A stretch of 55,677 bases of DNA from contig JALSIX010000102.1 in NCBI GenBank assembly GCA_026989655.1, forward strand, positions 1 to 55,677, written 5' to 3'. Positions 8,961 through 18,303 of the stretch are shown here, piece after piece (position 1 is the stretch's first letter; the number at the start of each line of letters is the position of its first letter). Position numbers and translations under genes: made by a program. The stretch is from Caldilineaceae bacterium. Its GTDB lineage: Bacteria; Chloroflexota; Anaerolineae; Caldilineales; Caldilineaceae. The notes beneath the pieces are model-generated. The model saw only the letters and a program-made list of their open reading frames with translations. It ran no database searches and was not told the origin of the DNA.

Positions 8961-11732
8961 ATGCACACCCCATTCCGTGGCAAAGCGTCTGTCCTGTGTA
9001 CACTGCTTCTATGCCTCTCCCTCGTGATGTCCACATCCTTGTCCTTGGCGCTGGCCCAGGAGCCCGGCCCGGCGGACGCCGCCGGCCCGCGCGACGGCAT
9101 CCAGGGGACTTCCGGCGGCCTGGCAGCGGCCGGCGTCCTGCCCAGCAGCCTCTTCGACCCGGATTCCATCGGCTGGGCCTCCCGACGAGACATGTCCAGC
9201 AGCGCCTTCAGCGATTGGTTCAACCAGATGAAGGACGAGTACATGCTCATCGACATCGAGGTGGACGAGGTCAACGGCCAGCAGCGGGTGGCCGGCGTCT
9301 GGCAGAGGAACACGGACAACCGGGGCTGGGCCGAGCACCGCAACCTCACCAGCAGCCAGTTCCATGACAAGTGGGTCAGCTACCGGGACCAGGGCTATCG
9401 CCTCATCGACCAGGAAGCCTATACCCTGGGCGGGACCCGGTACTACGCGGGGATCTGGGTGGAGAACAGGGAGGGACTGGCCTGGGCCTCCTTCCGGAAC
9501 CTGACCAGCCAGGAGTTCTCGAACAAGTTCCAGGAGTACAGCAAGAACGGCTACATCATGGTGGATGTGGAGGGATACCCTACCTCCAGCGGCCTGCGCT
9601 ACGCCATGATCTGGGTCGAGAACACCGAGGGGCTGGCCTGGGTGGAGTACCGGAACCTGAGCAGCCAGGAATTCGCGGACAAGTTCAACCAACTCAAGGC
9701 CACCTACCGGGTCCTGGACGTGGAATCCTATCGCCACAACGGGGTCCAGTACTACGCCGGGATCTGGGTGGAGAACAGGAACGGTCGAGCCTGGGCGGAG
9801 TACCGGGACATGACCGAAACGGGCTGGCGCAACCGCTGGTACCGCATGCGGGATCTGGGCTACCGTCTGGTGGACTTCGAGATCTACCCCACGGGAAGCG
9901 GCTACCGCTACGCCGGGGTCTGGCGCCAGAACACCGACCGGCCGGACTGGCCCCTGAAGGCCCAGGTGGACAGCTTGGCCCAGGCGTACATGGCCCAGAA
10001 CGATCTGCCGGGCATGAGCGTGGCCATCGCCCAGGGCGGGGTGATCCGCTACATGCGGGGCTTCGGATACCAGGACGTGGGCAGCGGCGTCTGGTACTCG
10101 GCCCGCACCCTCAACCGGCTGGCCTCGGTGAGCAAGGCCGTGGCCGGCGTCCTGGCCATGCGGCTGCTCCAGAAGGGAACCCTCGCCGACCTGGATGACC
10201 CCACCGCGGACTACATTGCCTCGCTGCCGGCCCACCACACCCACACCCTGCGCCAGCTCCTGAGCAACCGTTCGGGCATCGGCCACTACGAGGACTACAA
10301 CGTGCCCATCCAGGCCTACGCCACAGCCCTGGCCGCGGCCCAGACTTTCTGGAACACGGACAGCGATCCGAACACCCCGGGCACCCAACTGGTCTACATG
10401 CCGGGGGCCGGCTGCAAATACAGCACCCACGCCTACACGGTCCTGGGCGCCGCCCTGGAAGGGGCCACCGGCAAGAGCATCGGCGCCATCGTGGAGGACG
10501 AGCTCTCCGCCCCCTTCAACCTGCCCACCCTGCAGATGGAGGATCGCAGCGATGGCGACGCCAACCGCACCCGCCTGTACGGCACCAACAACGCGGAGAC
10601 GACCCCGGACGACATCAGCTGGAAGGTGTTGGGGGGCGGCCTGGAGGCCTCGGCCTACGATCTGGTGCGCTTCGGGATGAAGATCCTGGATGGCACCATC
10701 CTCTCCCAGGCCTCCCGGGACGAGCTGTGGAGCGTGCCCGCGCCGGTGTTCTGCACGGCCTACGCCCTGGGCTGGAGCGTGGGCACAGAGCAGGGCACCC
10801 CGGTGGTGGCCAAGGACGGCGCCCAGCGCGGCGCCCGCACCTATATGCGCATCTATCCAGAGCAGGAGATCGTCATCGTGATCCTCTCCAACCGGCGGAA
10901 TGGCCACAACCCGGGCAACTTGGGCAGGGACATCGGCGCGCTGATGCTGGACAACCTGCCCAAGCCACCTGCTACCCCCTACTGGATGGACGGCATCGCC
11001 CATTTCGCGCTCGGCGACACCCAGGTCTTCTGGAACGAGAAGCGCCAACTGGTGGCCCAGGAGATCGGTGACGGCCAGGACGAGGGCATCTCCATCCAGC
11101 CCGGTGACGCCTACCTGTGGCGAGGGGACCTGGCCCTGGGGTTCGACATCCAGAGCCGTCTGCCCATGACCCTGTCTCTCACCAGCTACTCGGGAGCCTC
11201 TGCTCGGGAGACCTCTCGCCTCCTCCTTCGCGCCAGGGCAGGCGGATTGGAGCTGCTGCCCTCATTCTCGGGCCGGCAGGTGCGGGTCCAGTTCCTCCAG
11301 GACGACACATTGGTCCACGAAAGCACCGTGCCTTCCACGGGACCGGCGGCCACCTCTCCCTTCGATCTGGTCTGGTGCATTCTGGAAAGCCCTCCAGGAA
11401 CTCCCACCGAGCTGTGCCGGATCTTGGTGGAGCACTATCGCAACCAGGCCGGCAACTGGGAGTGGAACCTGCGCCTGGCCGGTCCTGTCCTCTGGGCCAG
11501 CGGCGACGGTCAACGGATCCGGGCCGACCGGGTGCGCATGGAGGCCCTGCCGGCCGGTCCAAGGGCCTCCACAGGGGCCGACGCGACCATCGCCCAGGTG
11601 CGGGTGCGGGCCGCGAACTTGGAGACCCTGGTCTTCCTGGATGAGTTCGCCGGTGGCCCGGAGAGCATCCCGCCAGGACCAGGCGGTCAGTCCGGCAACC
11701 CGACCATCTTCCTGCCCGTGGTCGTGCGCTGA
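8961..11732 (+). CDS. Secreted serine beta-lactamase-fold hydrolase with five N-terminal BTRD1-type repeats
   Basis: A 923-residue exported protein. The signal peptide (about residues 1-32) ends in LALAQ. Residues 65-330 hold five repeats of ~48 residues with the pattern W(A/V)xxRxLxSxxF...GY...D...Y...YAGIWVEN. These match the bacterial tandem repeat domain seen in polyglycine-hydrolase-like proteins. A class C beta-lactamase/esterase domain follows (about 334-680), with SVSK (Ser389, Lys392) as nucleophile and base and a Tyr487-Ser-Thr motif where Tyr-x-Asn is usual. The last ~230 residues look beta-rich. ATG 8961 follows AGGAGAGAACC; the open frame reaches 8901 but would put 20 residues before the signal peptide. 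A peptidase or esterase role is more likely than antibiotic resistance (inference). Confidence 0.88.
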   Translation: MHTPFRGKASVLCTLLLCLSLVMSTSLSLALAQEPGPADAAGPRDGIQGTSGGLAAAGVLPSSLFDPDSIGWASRRDMSSSAFSDWFNQMKDEYMLIDIEVDEVNGQQRVAGVWQRNTDNRGWAEHRNLTSSQFHDKWVSYRDQGYRLIDQEAYTLGGTRYYAGIWVENREGLAWASFRNLTSQEFSNKFQEYSKNGYIMVDVEGYPTSSGLRYAMIWVENTEGLAWVEYRNLSSQEFADKFNQLKATYRVLDVESYRHNGVQYYAGIWVENRNGRAWAEYRDMTETGWRNRWYRMRDLGYRLVDFEIYPTGSGYRYAGVWRQNTDRPDWPLKAQVDSLAQAYMAQNDLPGMSVAIAQGGVIRYMRGFGYQDVGSGVWYSARTLNRLASVSKAVAGVLAMRLLQKGTLADLDDPTADYIASLPAHHTHTLRQLLSNRSGIGHYEDYNVPIQAYATALAAAQTFWNTDSDPNTPGTQLVYMPGAGCKYSTHAYTVLGAALEGATGKSIGAIVEDELSAPFNLPTLQMEDRSDGDANRTRLYGTNNAETTPDDISWKVLGGGLEASAYDLVRFGMKILDGTILSQASRDELWSVPAPVFCTAYALGWSVGTEQGTPVVAKDGAQRGARTYMRIYPEQEIVIVILSNRRNGHNPGNLGRDIGALMLDNLPKPPATPYWMDGIAHFALGDTQVFWNEKRQLVAQEIGDGQDEGISIQPGDAYLWRGDLALGFDIQSRLPMTLSLTSYSGASARETSRLLLRARAGGLELLPSFSGRQVRVQFLQDDTLVHESTVPSTGPAATSPFDLVWCILESPPGTPTELCRILVEHYRNQAGNWEWNLRLAGPVLWASGDGQRIRADRVRMEALPAGPRASTGADATIAQVRVRAANLETLVFLDEFAGGPESIPPGPGGQSGNPTIFLPVVVR

Positions 11733-11766
11733 TCGATCATCCCACCGCGCTCCCCAGCCGATCCCT

Positions 11767-11816
11767 GGACGGCCTGGAGGCGGCTGTCCTCCTCAGACAC
11801 CGCCTCCAGGCCGTCC
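11767..11816. terminator. Perfect 17-bp inverted repeat after the serine hydrolase gene
   Basis: GGACGGCCTGGAGGCGG (11767-11783) and its exact complement (11800-11816) flank a 16-nt loop, 35 bp after the stop codon. There is no T-run on either side, so it would be a Rho-type or mRNA-end structure rather than a canonical intrinsic terminator. It separates the hydrolase gene from the lipoprotein operon promoter downstream. Confidence 0.6.
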
Positions 11817-11860
11817 GCGTCCATCCGCGCCCAGCCAGGCCCGGCTCCATTCCCCACCCA

Positions 11861-11891
11861 TTGGTTCGCCCTGGGGATTCCGTGCTATACT
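11861..11891 (+). promoter_or_regulatory. Candidate promoter for the lipoprotein operon
   Basis: An extended -10 element TGCTATACT (11883-11891), preceded by TTGGTT (11861-11866) at 19-bp spacing. It would give a leader of about 100 nt before the start at 11998, with a CCGGCC/GGCCGG hairpin in the leader. Confidence 0.45.
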
Positions 11892-11997
11892 TCCACCACG
11901 GAGCTCCGGCCTGGCTCCAGGGGCCGGCCGCCCGGGTTTCCAGTGGCCGGTTGCATCGCTGCGATTCGGACTATCGTTTGATTTCGGGCAATCACCG

Positions 11998-13134
11998 ATG
12001 CCGTGGTCCCACCCTCGAGCGGAGCACAATGGAGGAGGGCCTCCCCGGGCCTGGTGGCGTCTGTTCCTCGCCGGCCTGTTCGGCCTGTTGGGTCTCCTGG
12101 GCTGCTCCGGCACCATCGGGCTGGGCCGTGGACCTGTCCAGGGAACGCCCATCCCCACCCGGACTCCGGCCCCTACCTTCACCCCGACCCCCGAGACCAT
12201 CCTGCCCATCGTGGTCATCACGCCTCCTGTGGGGGCCACCCCCGGCGTGGTCATCGTACCTCCTGGGGTGGATCCCCAGATCCTGGTCCCGCCGCCGCCC
12301 ACCCCCACCTGGACGCCCACGCCCATGCCGGCTCCGCCGGAACCCACCCCCCCGCCCACCCCCACCTTCACCGCCACCCCCACCCCCACCCCCACGCCCT
12401 ACATCCAGGTGCGCCAGGGTCGCATCAGCCTGCGCACGGGGCCTGGCGTGAACTATCCCCTGGTGGCCCAACTGGGGCCCGACATTCCCGTGGCCGTAGT
12501 GGGCCGGAACACCGAGGGCGATTGGCTCCAGATCTGCTGTGTCAACGGCCGGTCCGTGTGGGTGGCCGCACGCCATGTGGAGCTCTTCAACCCCAGCCCG
12601 GAGATCCCCCTGATGGTGGCCGATCCCCCGCCCACCCCCACCTGGACACCCACGCCCACGAACACGCCGACCCCTACCCCGATCCTCTACCCCTTCGAGC
12701 GGGCCATCGGACCCCAGTTCTTCCCCACCAACAACCCGTTTCTCACCATCTGGGTCAAGCTCTTCGTGGGCCCTTTGGGCCGAGAGGTGCCCGCGGAGGG
12801 ATACTTCCTGGAGGTCCGCTTCGAGGGGTTTGAACGCCCTCCCACCAACGGCGTCCAGGCCAGCGCGGATCGTTTCGAGTGGAGCGCGCCCCCGGGCATG
12901 GGCAACCGGGTGCAGTACAACCTGAAGTACGAGTACCGCCCCTACAATCCGCCTCGGGCCGAGTGGCCCGGGGCCACCCCCACGCCCACCCTGCTGGAGC
13001 TCTTGGGGACCGGTACGTGGACCGTCTGGGTGAAGGACGGCGCGGGCAACCGCCTCTCGGAGCCGGTGCGCTTCACCACCTCGCCCAGCAACCCAAACCG
13101 GGAGATCTACATCGCCTGGCAACGTGTCCGATAG
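11998..13134 (+). CDS. SH3-domain lipoprotein with Thr-Pro linkers (paralogue 1)
   Basis: A 378-residue predicted lipoprotein: basic N-terminus, hydrophobic stretch and LLGC lipobox with Cys36. Thr-Pro-rich linkers follow (about residues 45-135). A bacterial SH3 domain comes next, with the [15 protein letters not shown] core and the signature [16 protein letters not shown]. After another TP linker there is a C-terminal beta-rich domain with no family I recognise. The frame is open far upstream, but ATG 11998 is chosen because it places the signal peptide at the N-terminus; its Shine-Dalgarno sequence is weak. It probably binds cell-wall or surface polymers outside the membrane. The next gene encodes the same architecture. 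Confidence 0.8.
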   Translation: MPWSHPRAEHNGGGPPRAWWRLFLAGLFGLLGLLGCSGTIGLGRGPVQGTPIPTRTPAPTFTPTPETILPIVVITPPVGATPGVVIVPPGVDPQILVPPPPTPTWTPTPMPAPPEPTPPPTPTFTATPTPTPTPYIQVRQGRISLRTGPGVNYPLVAQLGPDIPVAVVGRNTEGDWLQICCVNGRSVWVAARHVELFNPSPEIPLMVADPPPTPTWTPTPTNTPTPTPILYPFERAIGPQFFPTNNPFLTIWVKLFVGPLGREVPAEGYFLEVRFEGFERPPTNGVQASADRFEWSAPPGMGNRVQYNLKYEYRPYNPPRAEWPGATPTPTLLELLGTGTWTVWVKDGAGNRLSEPVRFTTSPSNPNREIYIAWQRVR

Positions 13135-13165
13135 CACCCACCGCGAGACGAAAGGAGGAACGGAC

Positions 13166-14119
13166 TTGAGCGGTCAGTCCCGGATACGCGTCTTGGTTCT
13201 CTGGTGTTTCGCCCTGTTGACCCTCGGAGGCCTGTTGGCGGCCTGTGGGAGCGAGGAGGAGCCCACGGCTGTCCGCCCGCCGACCCGCACTCCCCGCCCC
13301 ACCTTCACCCCTACCCCGGCCGTCCAGGCCCCTTCGGCCCCGGCCATGGCCGGCAGCCCCGGGGAGGGCCAAGGGGCCACCGCGGCCACCTCCACCCAAC
13401 CCACCCCAACCCCGATCCCCCCGGAGCCCACCCCGACACCCACGCCGGAGCCCCAACAGCCCTTCGCGGTGGTCACGAACCCTCTGGCCAACCTGCGCAA
13501 CGGCCCCGGCACGGCCTTCGCCCTGGTGGGCACTGTGGAACGGGGAGCCGAGTTCGATATCGTGGGCCGGAACCCCGCGGGGGATTGGTGGCAGATCTGT
13601 TGCGTCAACGGGCAGACTGCCTGGATCGCGGCCTTCCTGGTGGACGCGGGGGGCCCCCTGGACGGGGTGCCCGTGCCCCCGGACATTCCCACACCGCCTC
13701 CGACACCCGTGCCGCCCACCCCCACGCCCGCGCCGCCCACCCCCACCCCGGCCCCCAGCTATGCCCTCCAGAAGGGCAACTACGTGGAGCCCCGGGTCAA
13801 CTCGAACCCCATCGTGACCTTCTTCGGCCTCCTCTGCAACCAGACCTGTCCCGGGGGCGGTGCTGTGGGCGGCTACCGTCTGGTGGTGGAGACCCCCATC
13901 GGCCGCTATGAGGGGCCCTTCCTGGACTACTTCCAGCACGGCGATCCCGGGCTGGAGAGCGAGTTCATCTACAACGCGAAGGTGGAGATCCCCAACGGGC
14001 CTCCCGGCCCCTACAAGGCCTATGTGGTGGACAGCGGAGGCAACGTGGTCAGCGAACCCTGGGAGTACACGGCCAGCGACAACGTCCGCACCTTCCTCCC
14101 CCGGTGGATCCTGCCCTGA
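13166..14119 (+). CDS. SH3-domain lipoprotein with Thr-Pro linkers (paralogue 2)
   Basis: A 317-residue lipoprotein with lipobox LLAAC (Cys27), a TP/EPTPTP linker, an SH3 domain (LRNGPGTAFALVGTV, then GDWWQICCVNGQTAWI), a second TP linker and a ~110-residue C-terminal beta domain. The SH3 domain matches its neighbour closely, including the CC pair, which points to tandem duplication. The start is TTG 13166, seven bases after a perfect AAAGGAGG; a GTG at 13124 has no ribosome-binding site and overlaps the previous gene. The stop overlaps the ATG of the glycosyltransferase-like gene (TGATG), indicating translational coupling. Confidence 0.82.
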   Translation: MSGQSRIRVLVLWCFALLTLGGLLAACGSEEEPTAVRPPTRTPRPTFTPTPAVQAPSAPAMAGSPGEGQGATAATSTQPTPTPIPPEPTPTPTPEPQQPFAVVTNPLANLRNGPGTAFALVGTVERGAEFDIVGRNPAGDWWQICCVNGQTAWIAAFLVDAGGPLDGVPVPPDIPTPPPTPVPPTPTPAPPTPTPAPSYALQKGNYVEPRVNSNPIVTFFGLLCNQTCPGGGAVGGYRLVVETPIGRYEGPFLDYFQHGDPGLESEFIYNAKVEIPNGPPGPYKAYVVDSGGNVVSEPWEYTASDNVRTFLPRWILP

Positions 14120-16959
14120 TGTCGTCTCCTGCCGAAGCCAGCCCTCGCGCTTCCACAGCCCCAGCTCGGACCGCCCCTGGATGGGCCCTGTTCGCGCTGG
14201 GGCTGTTCGGCCTCGGCCTCCGGCTGCTGCGCCTGGAATGGCAACCCCTGTGGTGGGACGAGGGCTATTCGGTCTACTTCGCCACCGAACCCCTGGGCCG
14301 GATGGTGGCCCTCACGGCCCAGGACATCCACCCACCCCTCTACTACGCTCTGCTGCACGGCTGGTTGGTGGCCTGGGGGCGGGCCGATCCCCTGGTCCTC
14401 CGGCTCTTCTCCGTGCTTGTGGGCGGGGCCGGCCTGTGGATGGGCGTGAAGCTGGCCCGGGCCCTCTACCCCCACCGTCCTTGGGTGGCCTTCTGGGCCC
14501 TGCTCCTCCTGGCCGTGAACCCCATGCACGTCTTCTACAGCCAGGAAGTCCGCATGTACGGCCTGGAGATGGCCCTGGGCATGGCCAGCACCTGGGCCTT
14601 CTGGCGCCTGGTGGAGCGGCTGTCGGCCCCTTCCCCGTCGGTCCCCTGGAGCGCTGTCCTCCTGTACGCGGGGACCACAGGGGCCCTGCTCTACACCGAG
14701 TACTACGGGGCTCTCCTTCCCCTGGCCCATGGGCTCTGGGCCTTGGTCTGGGCCGGGCCCTCCTCGCGCCGTCTCCGCCCTCTTCTGTGGGCCGGGGGCC
14801 TGGCCGGGCTCCTCTACCTGCCCTGGCTGATCTACGCGGTGCCGGAGCTGCTCCCCTATGTCAGCCAGAAGGTGGTCCTGGACGCAGATCGGCCCTTGGG
14901 CCTTCTGGAATACCTGGCCCGCCATCTGGTGGCCTTCTCCGCGGGCCACGTGGAGCCCACCCATCCCGAGCTGCGTACCCTGCGTTGGGTGGGGCTCCTG
15001 GCCCTGCCCCTCCTCCTGCTCCATGCCCTGAGCCCGGATCGGAACCCTGGGCCCAGGCCTCAGGGCCTGCTCCTGGTGGGCCTGGGCCTTCCTCTGGCTG
15101 TGGGCTTCCTCCTCAACCGTCGCCTGCCCTTCTTCCCCGAAGGCGGCGAGCGGGTCCTCCTCTTCGCCCTTCCCTACCTGCTGCTCCTGATGGCCGACGG
15201 CCTGGACCGGCTTCAGGACGCAGGACGGCGCCTGGACTGGACCGTGGGGGGCGGGGTGTGGCTCCTGGCCAGCGCGGTGGGCCTGTGGGCCTTCTTCTCC
15301 GTGCCCCGGTACCTGGACGACGACTACCGTCCCCTGATCCGCCAGGTCGTCCAACAGGGCGGGCAGAACGACACCGTCTTCGCGGTCTACCCCTGGCAGG
15401 TGGGCTACTGGCGGGCCTACGCCCCGGTGTGGGGGCGGGGGGAACGCCAGGGCCCCTGGCCCCAACTGACCCCCAGCCCCTCCTGGAACGGTGCCGTGGC
15501 CCAGGCCCTGGACCGAGCCCTCCGGCAGGGCACGGTCTGGTTCCCCGCCCATCTGGCCCTGGGCGGCATCCTGGAGACCCAGGTGGAACGCTACCTGGCC
15601 GAGAGGAGCCTCAACCTGGAGAACCGCTGGTACAGCCCCACCACCCGCCTCAGCGCCTGGGCCCTTCCCATCTCTGCCCCGGAGACCCGGCCCGTGGGCG
15701 CGGACTTCGGCCCTGTGACCCTGGTGACGGCCGGGGTGGCCCCCGCCGAACCCGAGAGCGCCAACCAGGTCCTGGCCGTCACCCTGAGCTGGCGTTGGAA
15801 CGATCCCCAGGCCGGCCCCCTGCGGGTGACCCTGCGCCTGGTGGACCGCCAGGGGCGGGTCTGGTCCTCGCGGGACTACGAGCCCCTGGGAACCTGGGCC
15901 GTGGCCGAGGGCCAGGAGGCCGTTGGCCCCACAGAGCGGGTGGGACTTCTGGTGCCCGCAGGCATCCCTCCAGGGGCCTACACCGTCGTGGTGGGCGTGG
16001 GCCCCGCGGGCGAGCTCCCGGAACGGCTTTTCGTCCTGGAGACCGCCCAGGGCCTCCAGGACGTGGTGCCCCTGGGACAGGTGCGGGTGCGGCTGCCCTC
16101 GGTTCCCCTCTCCCCGCTGCGCCTGCCGGTGGTCCATCCCCTGGCCCGACCGGTGGAGCGCCAGGGGGTGCGTTTCCTGGGCAGCGCGGGCTACCGGGAA
16201 GGGGAACCCCTGTTGGCCGGCACCGAGTTCCGTCCCCGGGTCTTTGTGCAGAACCGGGTACGCCACACCCTTCCCTGGGAGATCTACATCAGCCTGGTGG
16301 ACCGAAACGGCCAGGGAGTGGCCGGTTGGGAGGGCTGGCCCCTTCCCGATTACCCCACTACGGTGTGGGCACCCGGCGCGCTGGTCCAGATCCCCTTTGC
16401 GTTCTACCTGCCAGCCACCCTGGAGCCGGGCCGATATGACCTGTTGGTGGGCTTCCGGGAGCCAGAGGGCGGCCGCCGCCTGGACCCGGTCCGCTTGGCG
16501 CCGGTGGAGCTCACCCGCCGTCGGGCCCGGTTCGAGCGGCCCACCCCCTCCCAGCCCCTGGATCCCGCTCCCCAGTTCGGCACCCATGCCCGCCTGGTGG
16601 GCTACGACCTGGGCTGGACAGAACCAGGCGTGGAGCTGACCCTGTACTGGGAGGCCCTCCAGCCCCTGTTGCCTCCCCACCATGTCTTCGTGCACCTGTT
16701 GGGGCCAGACGGCCAGCGGATCACCCAGGACGATGGCATTCCCGGGCGGCTGGAGGTGCCTGCGCCGTCGGGGACCTGGCTCCCCGGGGAGTACATCGTG
16801 GATCCCCACGTGCTGGCGCTGGATCGCCTGCCGCCCCCGGGGAGTGTGCTGGCCGTGGGCCTCTACGATCCGGAGACCGGCGTGCGCCTGCCGGTGAGCC
16901 ACGGCGGAGAGGTGATCGGCGATCGCTGGACCATCCCGATCCCCTCTCCGAGCAGGTGA
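14119..16959 (+). CDS. GT39/PMT-like multi-pass glycosyltransferase with three C-terminal beta modules
   Basis: A 946-residue protein. The first ~430 residues form a polytopic membrane domain of GT-C (protein O-mannosyltransferase-like) type. The first external loop carries the expected acidic motif WWDEGYSVYF followed by QDIHPPLYY; in this family the Asp-Glu pair is catalytic and the donor is a polyprenyl-phosphate sugar. The remaining ~500 residues contain three divergent modules with the theme LxWxW/LYW...VHL...G.Y.L.VG.YD..TG, apparently extracytoplasmic beta-sandwiches. The ATG lies in the stop codon of the SH3 lipoprotein gene, suggesting that both work on the same surface polymer. The substrate is unknown. 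Confidence 0.8.
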   Translation: MSSPAEASPRASTAPARTAPGWALFALGLFGLGLRLLRLEWQPLWWDEGYSVYFATEPLGRMVALTAQDIHPPLYYALLHGWLVAWGRADPLVLRLFSVLVGGAGLWMGVKLARALYPHRPWVAFWALLLLAVNPMHVFYSQEVRMYGLEMALGMASTWAFWRLVERLSAPSPSVPWSAVLLYAGTTGALLYTEYYGALLPLAHGLWALVWAGPSSRRLRPLLWAGGLAGLLYLPWLIYAVPELLPYVSQKVVLDADRPLGLLEYLARHLVAFSAGHVEPTHPELRTLRWVGLLALPLLLLHALSPDRNPGPRPQGLLLVGLGLPLAVGFLLNRRLPFFPEGGERVLLFALPYLLLLMADGLDRLQDAGRRLDWTVGGGVWLLASAVGLWAFFSVPRYLDDDYRPLIRQVVQQGGQNDTVFAVYPWQVGYWRAYAPVWGRGERQGPWPQLTPSPSWNGAVAQALDRALRQGTVWFPAHLALGGILETQVERYLAERSLNLENRWYSPTTRLSAWALPISAPETRPVGADFGPVTLVTAGVAPAEPESANQVLAVTLSWRWNDPQAGPLRVTLRLVDRQGRVWSSRDYEPLGTWAVAEGQEAVGPTERVGLLVPAGIPPGAYTVVVGVGPAGELPERLFVLETAQGLQDVVPLGQVRVRLPSVPLSPLRLPVVHPLARPVERQGVRFLGSAGYREGEPLLAGTEFRPRVFVQNRVRHTLPWEIYISLVDRNGQGVAGWEGWPLPDYPTTVWAPGALVQIPFAFYLPATLEPGRYDLLVGFREPEGGRRLDPVRLAPVELTRRRARFERPTPSQPLDPAPQFGTHARLVGYDLGWTEPGVELTLYWEALQPLLPPHHVFVHLLGPDGQRITQDDGIPGRLEVPAPSGTWLPGEYIVDPHVLALDRLPPPGSVLAVGLYDPETGVRLPVSHGGEVIGDRWTIPIPSPSR

Positions 16960-17007
16960 GCGGCGCGCCAGGACGACCGACACACTCCAGTTCGAGGAAA
17001 GGCTGCC

Positions 17008-18270
17008 ATGAATCCGTTGGACATCGCCTCCATTCGCCAGGACCTCCAGCAGCGACAGCCCGCCTATCTGGATCTGCTGCGCCAGATGGTGGAGGTCAAC
17101 AGCTTTACCGCCAACCCGGCTGGGGTCAACCGCCTGGGCGACCTCACCGCGGAGGCCTTCGGGGAACTGGGCTTCCAGGCCACCCGGGTCCAGGCCGCGG
17201 ATCCGAGCCTGGGCAAGCACCTGGTGCTGGCCCGCCCCGGGGAAGGGCCTGTTCAGATCGGCCTGGTCTCCCACCTGGACACGGTCTTCCCCCCGGAGGA
17301 GGAGGCCCGCAACGATTTCCGTTGGCGGCCGGTGGGCCATCGCATCTACGGCCCGGGCACGGTGGACATCAAGGGGGGGACCGCGATGATCTACGCGGTG
17401 CTGGACCAGCTCCTCCGCCACGTGCCCGCGCTGGCCGACCGGGTGACCTGGAAGGTGCTCCTGAACGCGGCCGAGGAACGGCTGGTGCCCGACTTCGGCG
17501 AGCTCTGCCTGGCCGAGCTGGACCCCGAGCGGACCCGGGCCTGCCTGGTCTTCGAGGGCGGCGCCCTGGAGGACCGGGTCCATTCCCTGGTGGTAGCTCG
17601 GAAGGGGATGGCCATCTTCCGGGTGGAGGCCTTCGGCAAGGCGGCCCATGCCGGCAGCGCGCACCCCTGGGGCGCGAACGCGGTGGTCCAGCTCGCGGAC
17701 GCGATCCGCCACATCGCGGCCCTCACCGACTACGGCCGGGACCTCACCTTCAACGTGGGGGTGGTCCAGGGCGGGACCGTGGTGAACCGGGTGCCCCACC
17801 GGGCATGGGCCCAGGTGGAGATGCGGACCTTCGAACCCGCGATCTTCCAGGAGGGGATGGCGGCCATGGGGGCCCTGGACGGGATGTCCACCGTCCGCAG
17901 CGCCAAGGGGGCCTTCCCGGCCCAGGTGGCCGTCACGGTGGAGCGGGAGACCGGCCCCTGGTCTCCCAACGAGCGGACCGAGGGCCTCTACCGGGTGTGG
18001 GAGGGAGCCGCCCAGGAGGTGGGCATGGCCGTGGTCCGAGAACATCGGGGCGGCCTCTCCGACGGCAATCTGGTGTGGCACAGCCTGCCCACCCTGGACG
18101 GCCTGGGCCCTGCCGGGGGCAATGCCCACTGCTCCGAGTGGAGCCAGGACGGTTCCAAGGAGCCGGAGTTCCTGGACGTGCGCTCCTTCGCCCCCAAGGC
18201 ACTGCTGAACGTGGTCGCGCTGATCCGGCTCATCCAGGGCCCTGGAGATGTCCAGGCCGGGACCGGGTAA
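17008..18270 (+). CDS. M20-family metallopeptidase/deacylase
   Basis: A 420-residue cytoplasmic enzyme of the ArgE/DapE/carboxypeptidase G2 group. Metal-site motifs are in order: VSHLDTVFP (His and catalytic Asp), GTVDIKGGTAM (bridging Asp), NAAEERL (Glu-Glu pair), and a C-terminal AHCSEW carrying the last His. The central dimerisation domain (GKAAHAGSAHP) is intact. ATG 17008 follows GAGGAAAGGCTGCC. Such enzymes cleave N-acyl or peptide bonds with one or two Zn ions; the substrate is not evident. It lies 48 bp downstream of the glycosyltransferase gene on the same strand and converges on the SDR gene 33 bp away. Confidence 0.88.
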   Translation: MNPLDIASIRQDLQQRQPAYLDLLRQMVEVNSFTANPAGVNRLGDLTAEAFGELGFQATRVQAADPSLGKHLVLARPGEGPVQIGLVSHLDTVFPPEEEARNDFRWRPVGHRIYGPGTVDIKGGTAMIYAVLDQLLRHVPALADRVTWKVLLNAAEERLVPDFGELCLAELDPERTRACLVFEGGALEDRVHSLVVARKGMAIFRVEAFGKAAHAGSAHPWGANAVVQLADAIRHIAALTDYGRDLTFNVGVVQGGTVVNRVPHRAWAQVEMRTFEPAIFQEGMAAMGALDGMSTVRSAKGAFPAQVAVTVERETGPWSPNERTEGLYRVWEGAAQEVGMAVVREHRGGLSDGNLVWHSLPTLDGLGPAGGNAHCSEWSQDGSKEPEFLDVRSFAPKALLNVVALIRLIQGPGDVQAGTG

Positions 18271-18303
18271 TCCCGGGAGCGAGGCCTGGGCCTTCCAGCA
18301 CCA

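Noticed and set aside
12150-13760. CCCACC/ACCCCC-rich repeats as a microsatellite or repeat array
   Set aside because: They encode the Thr-Pro linkers of the two lipoproteins and lie in frame.
18255-18275. CCGGG-TAAT-CCCGG as terminator between the M20 and SDR genes
   Set aside because: Only five base pairs, overlapping the stop codon, and no T-run.
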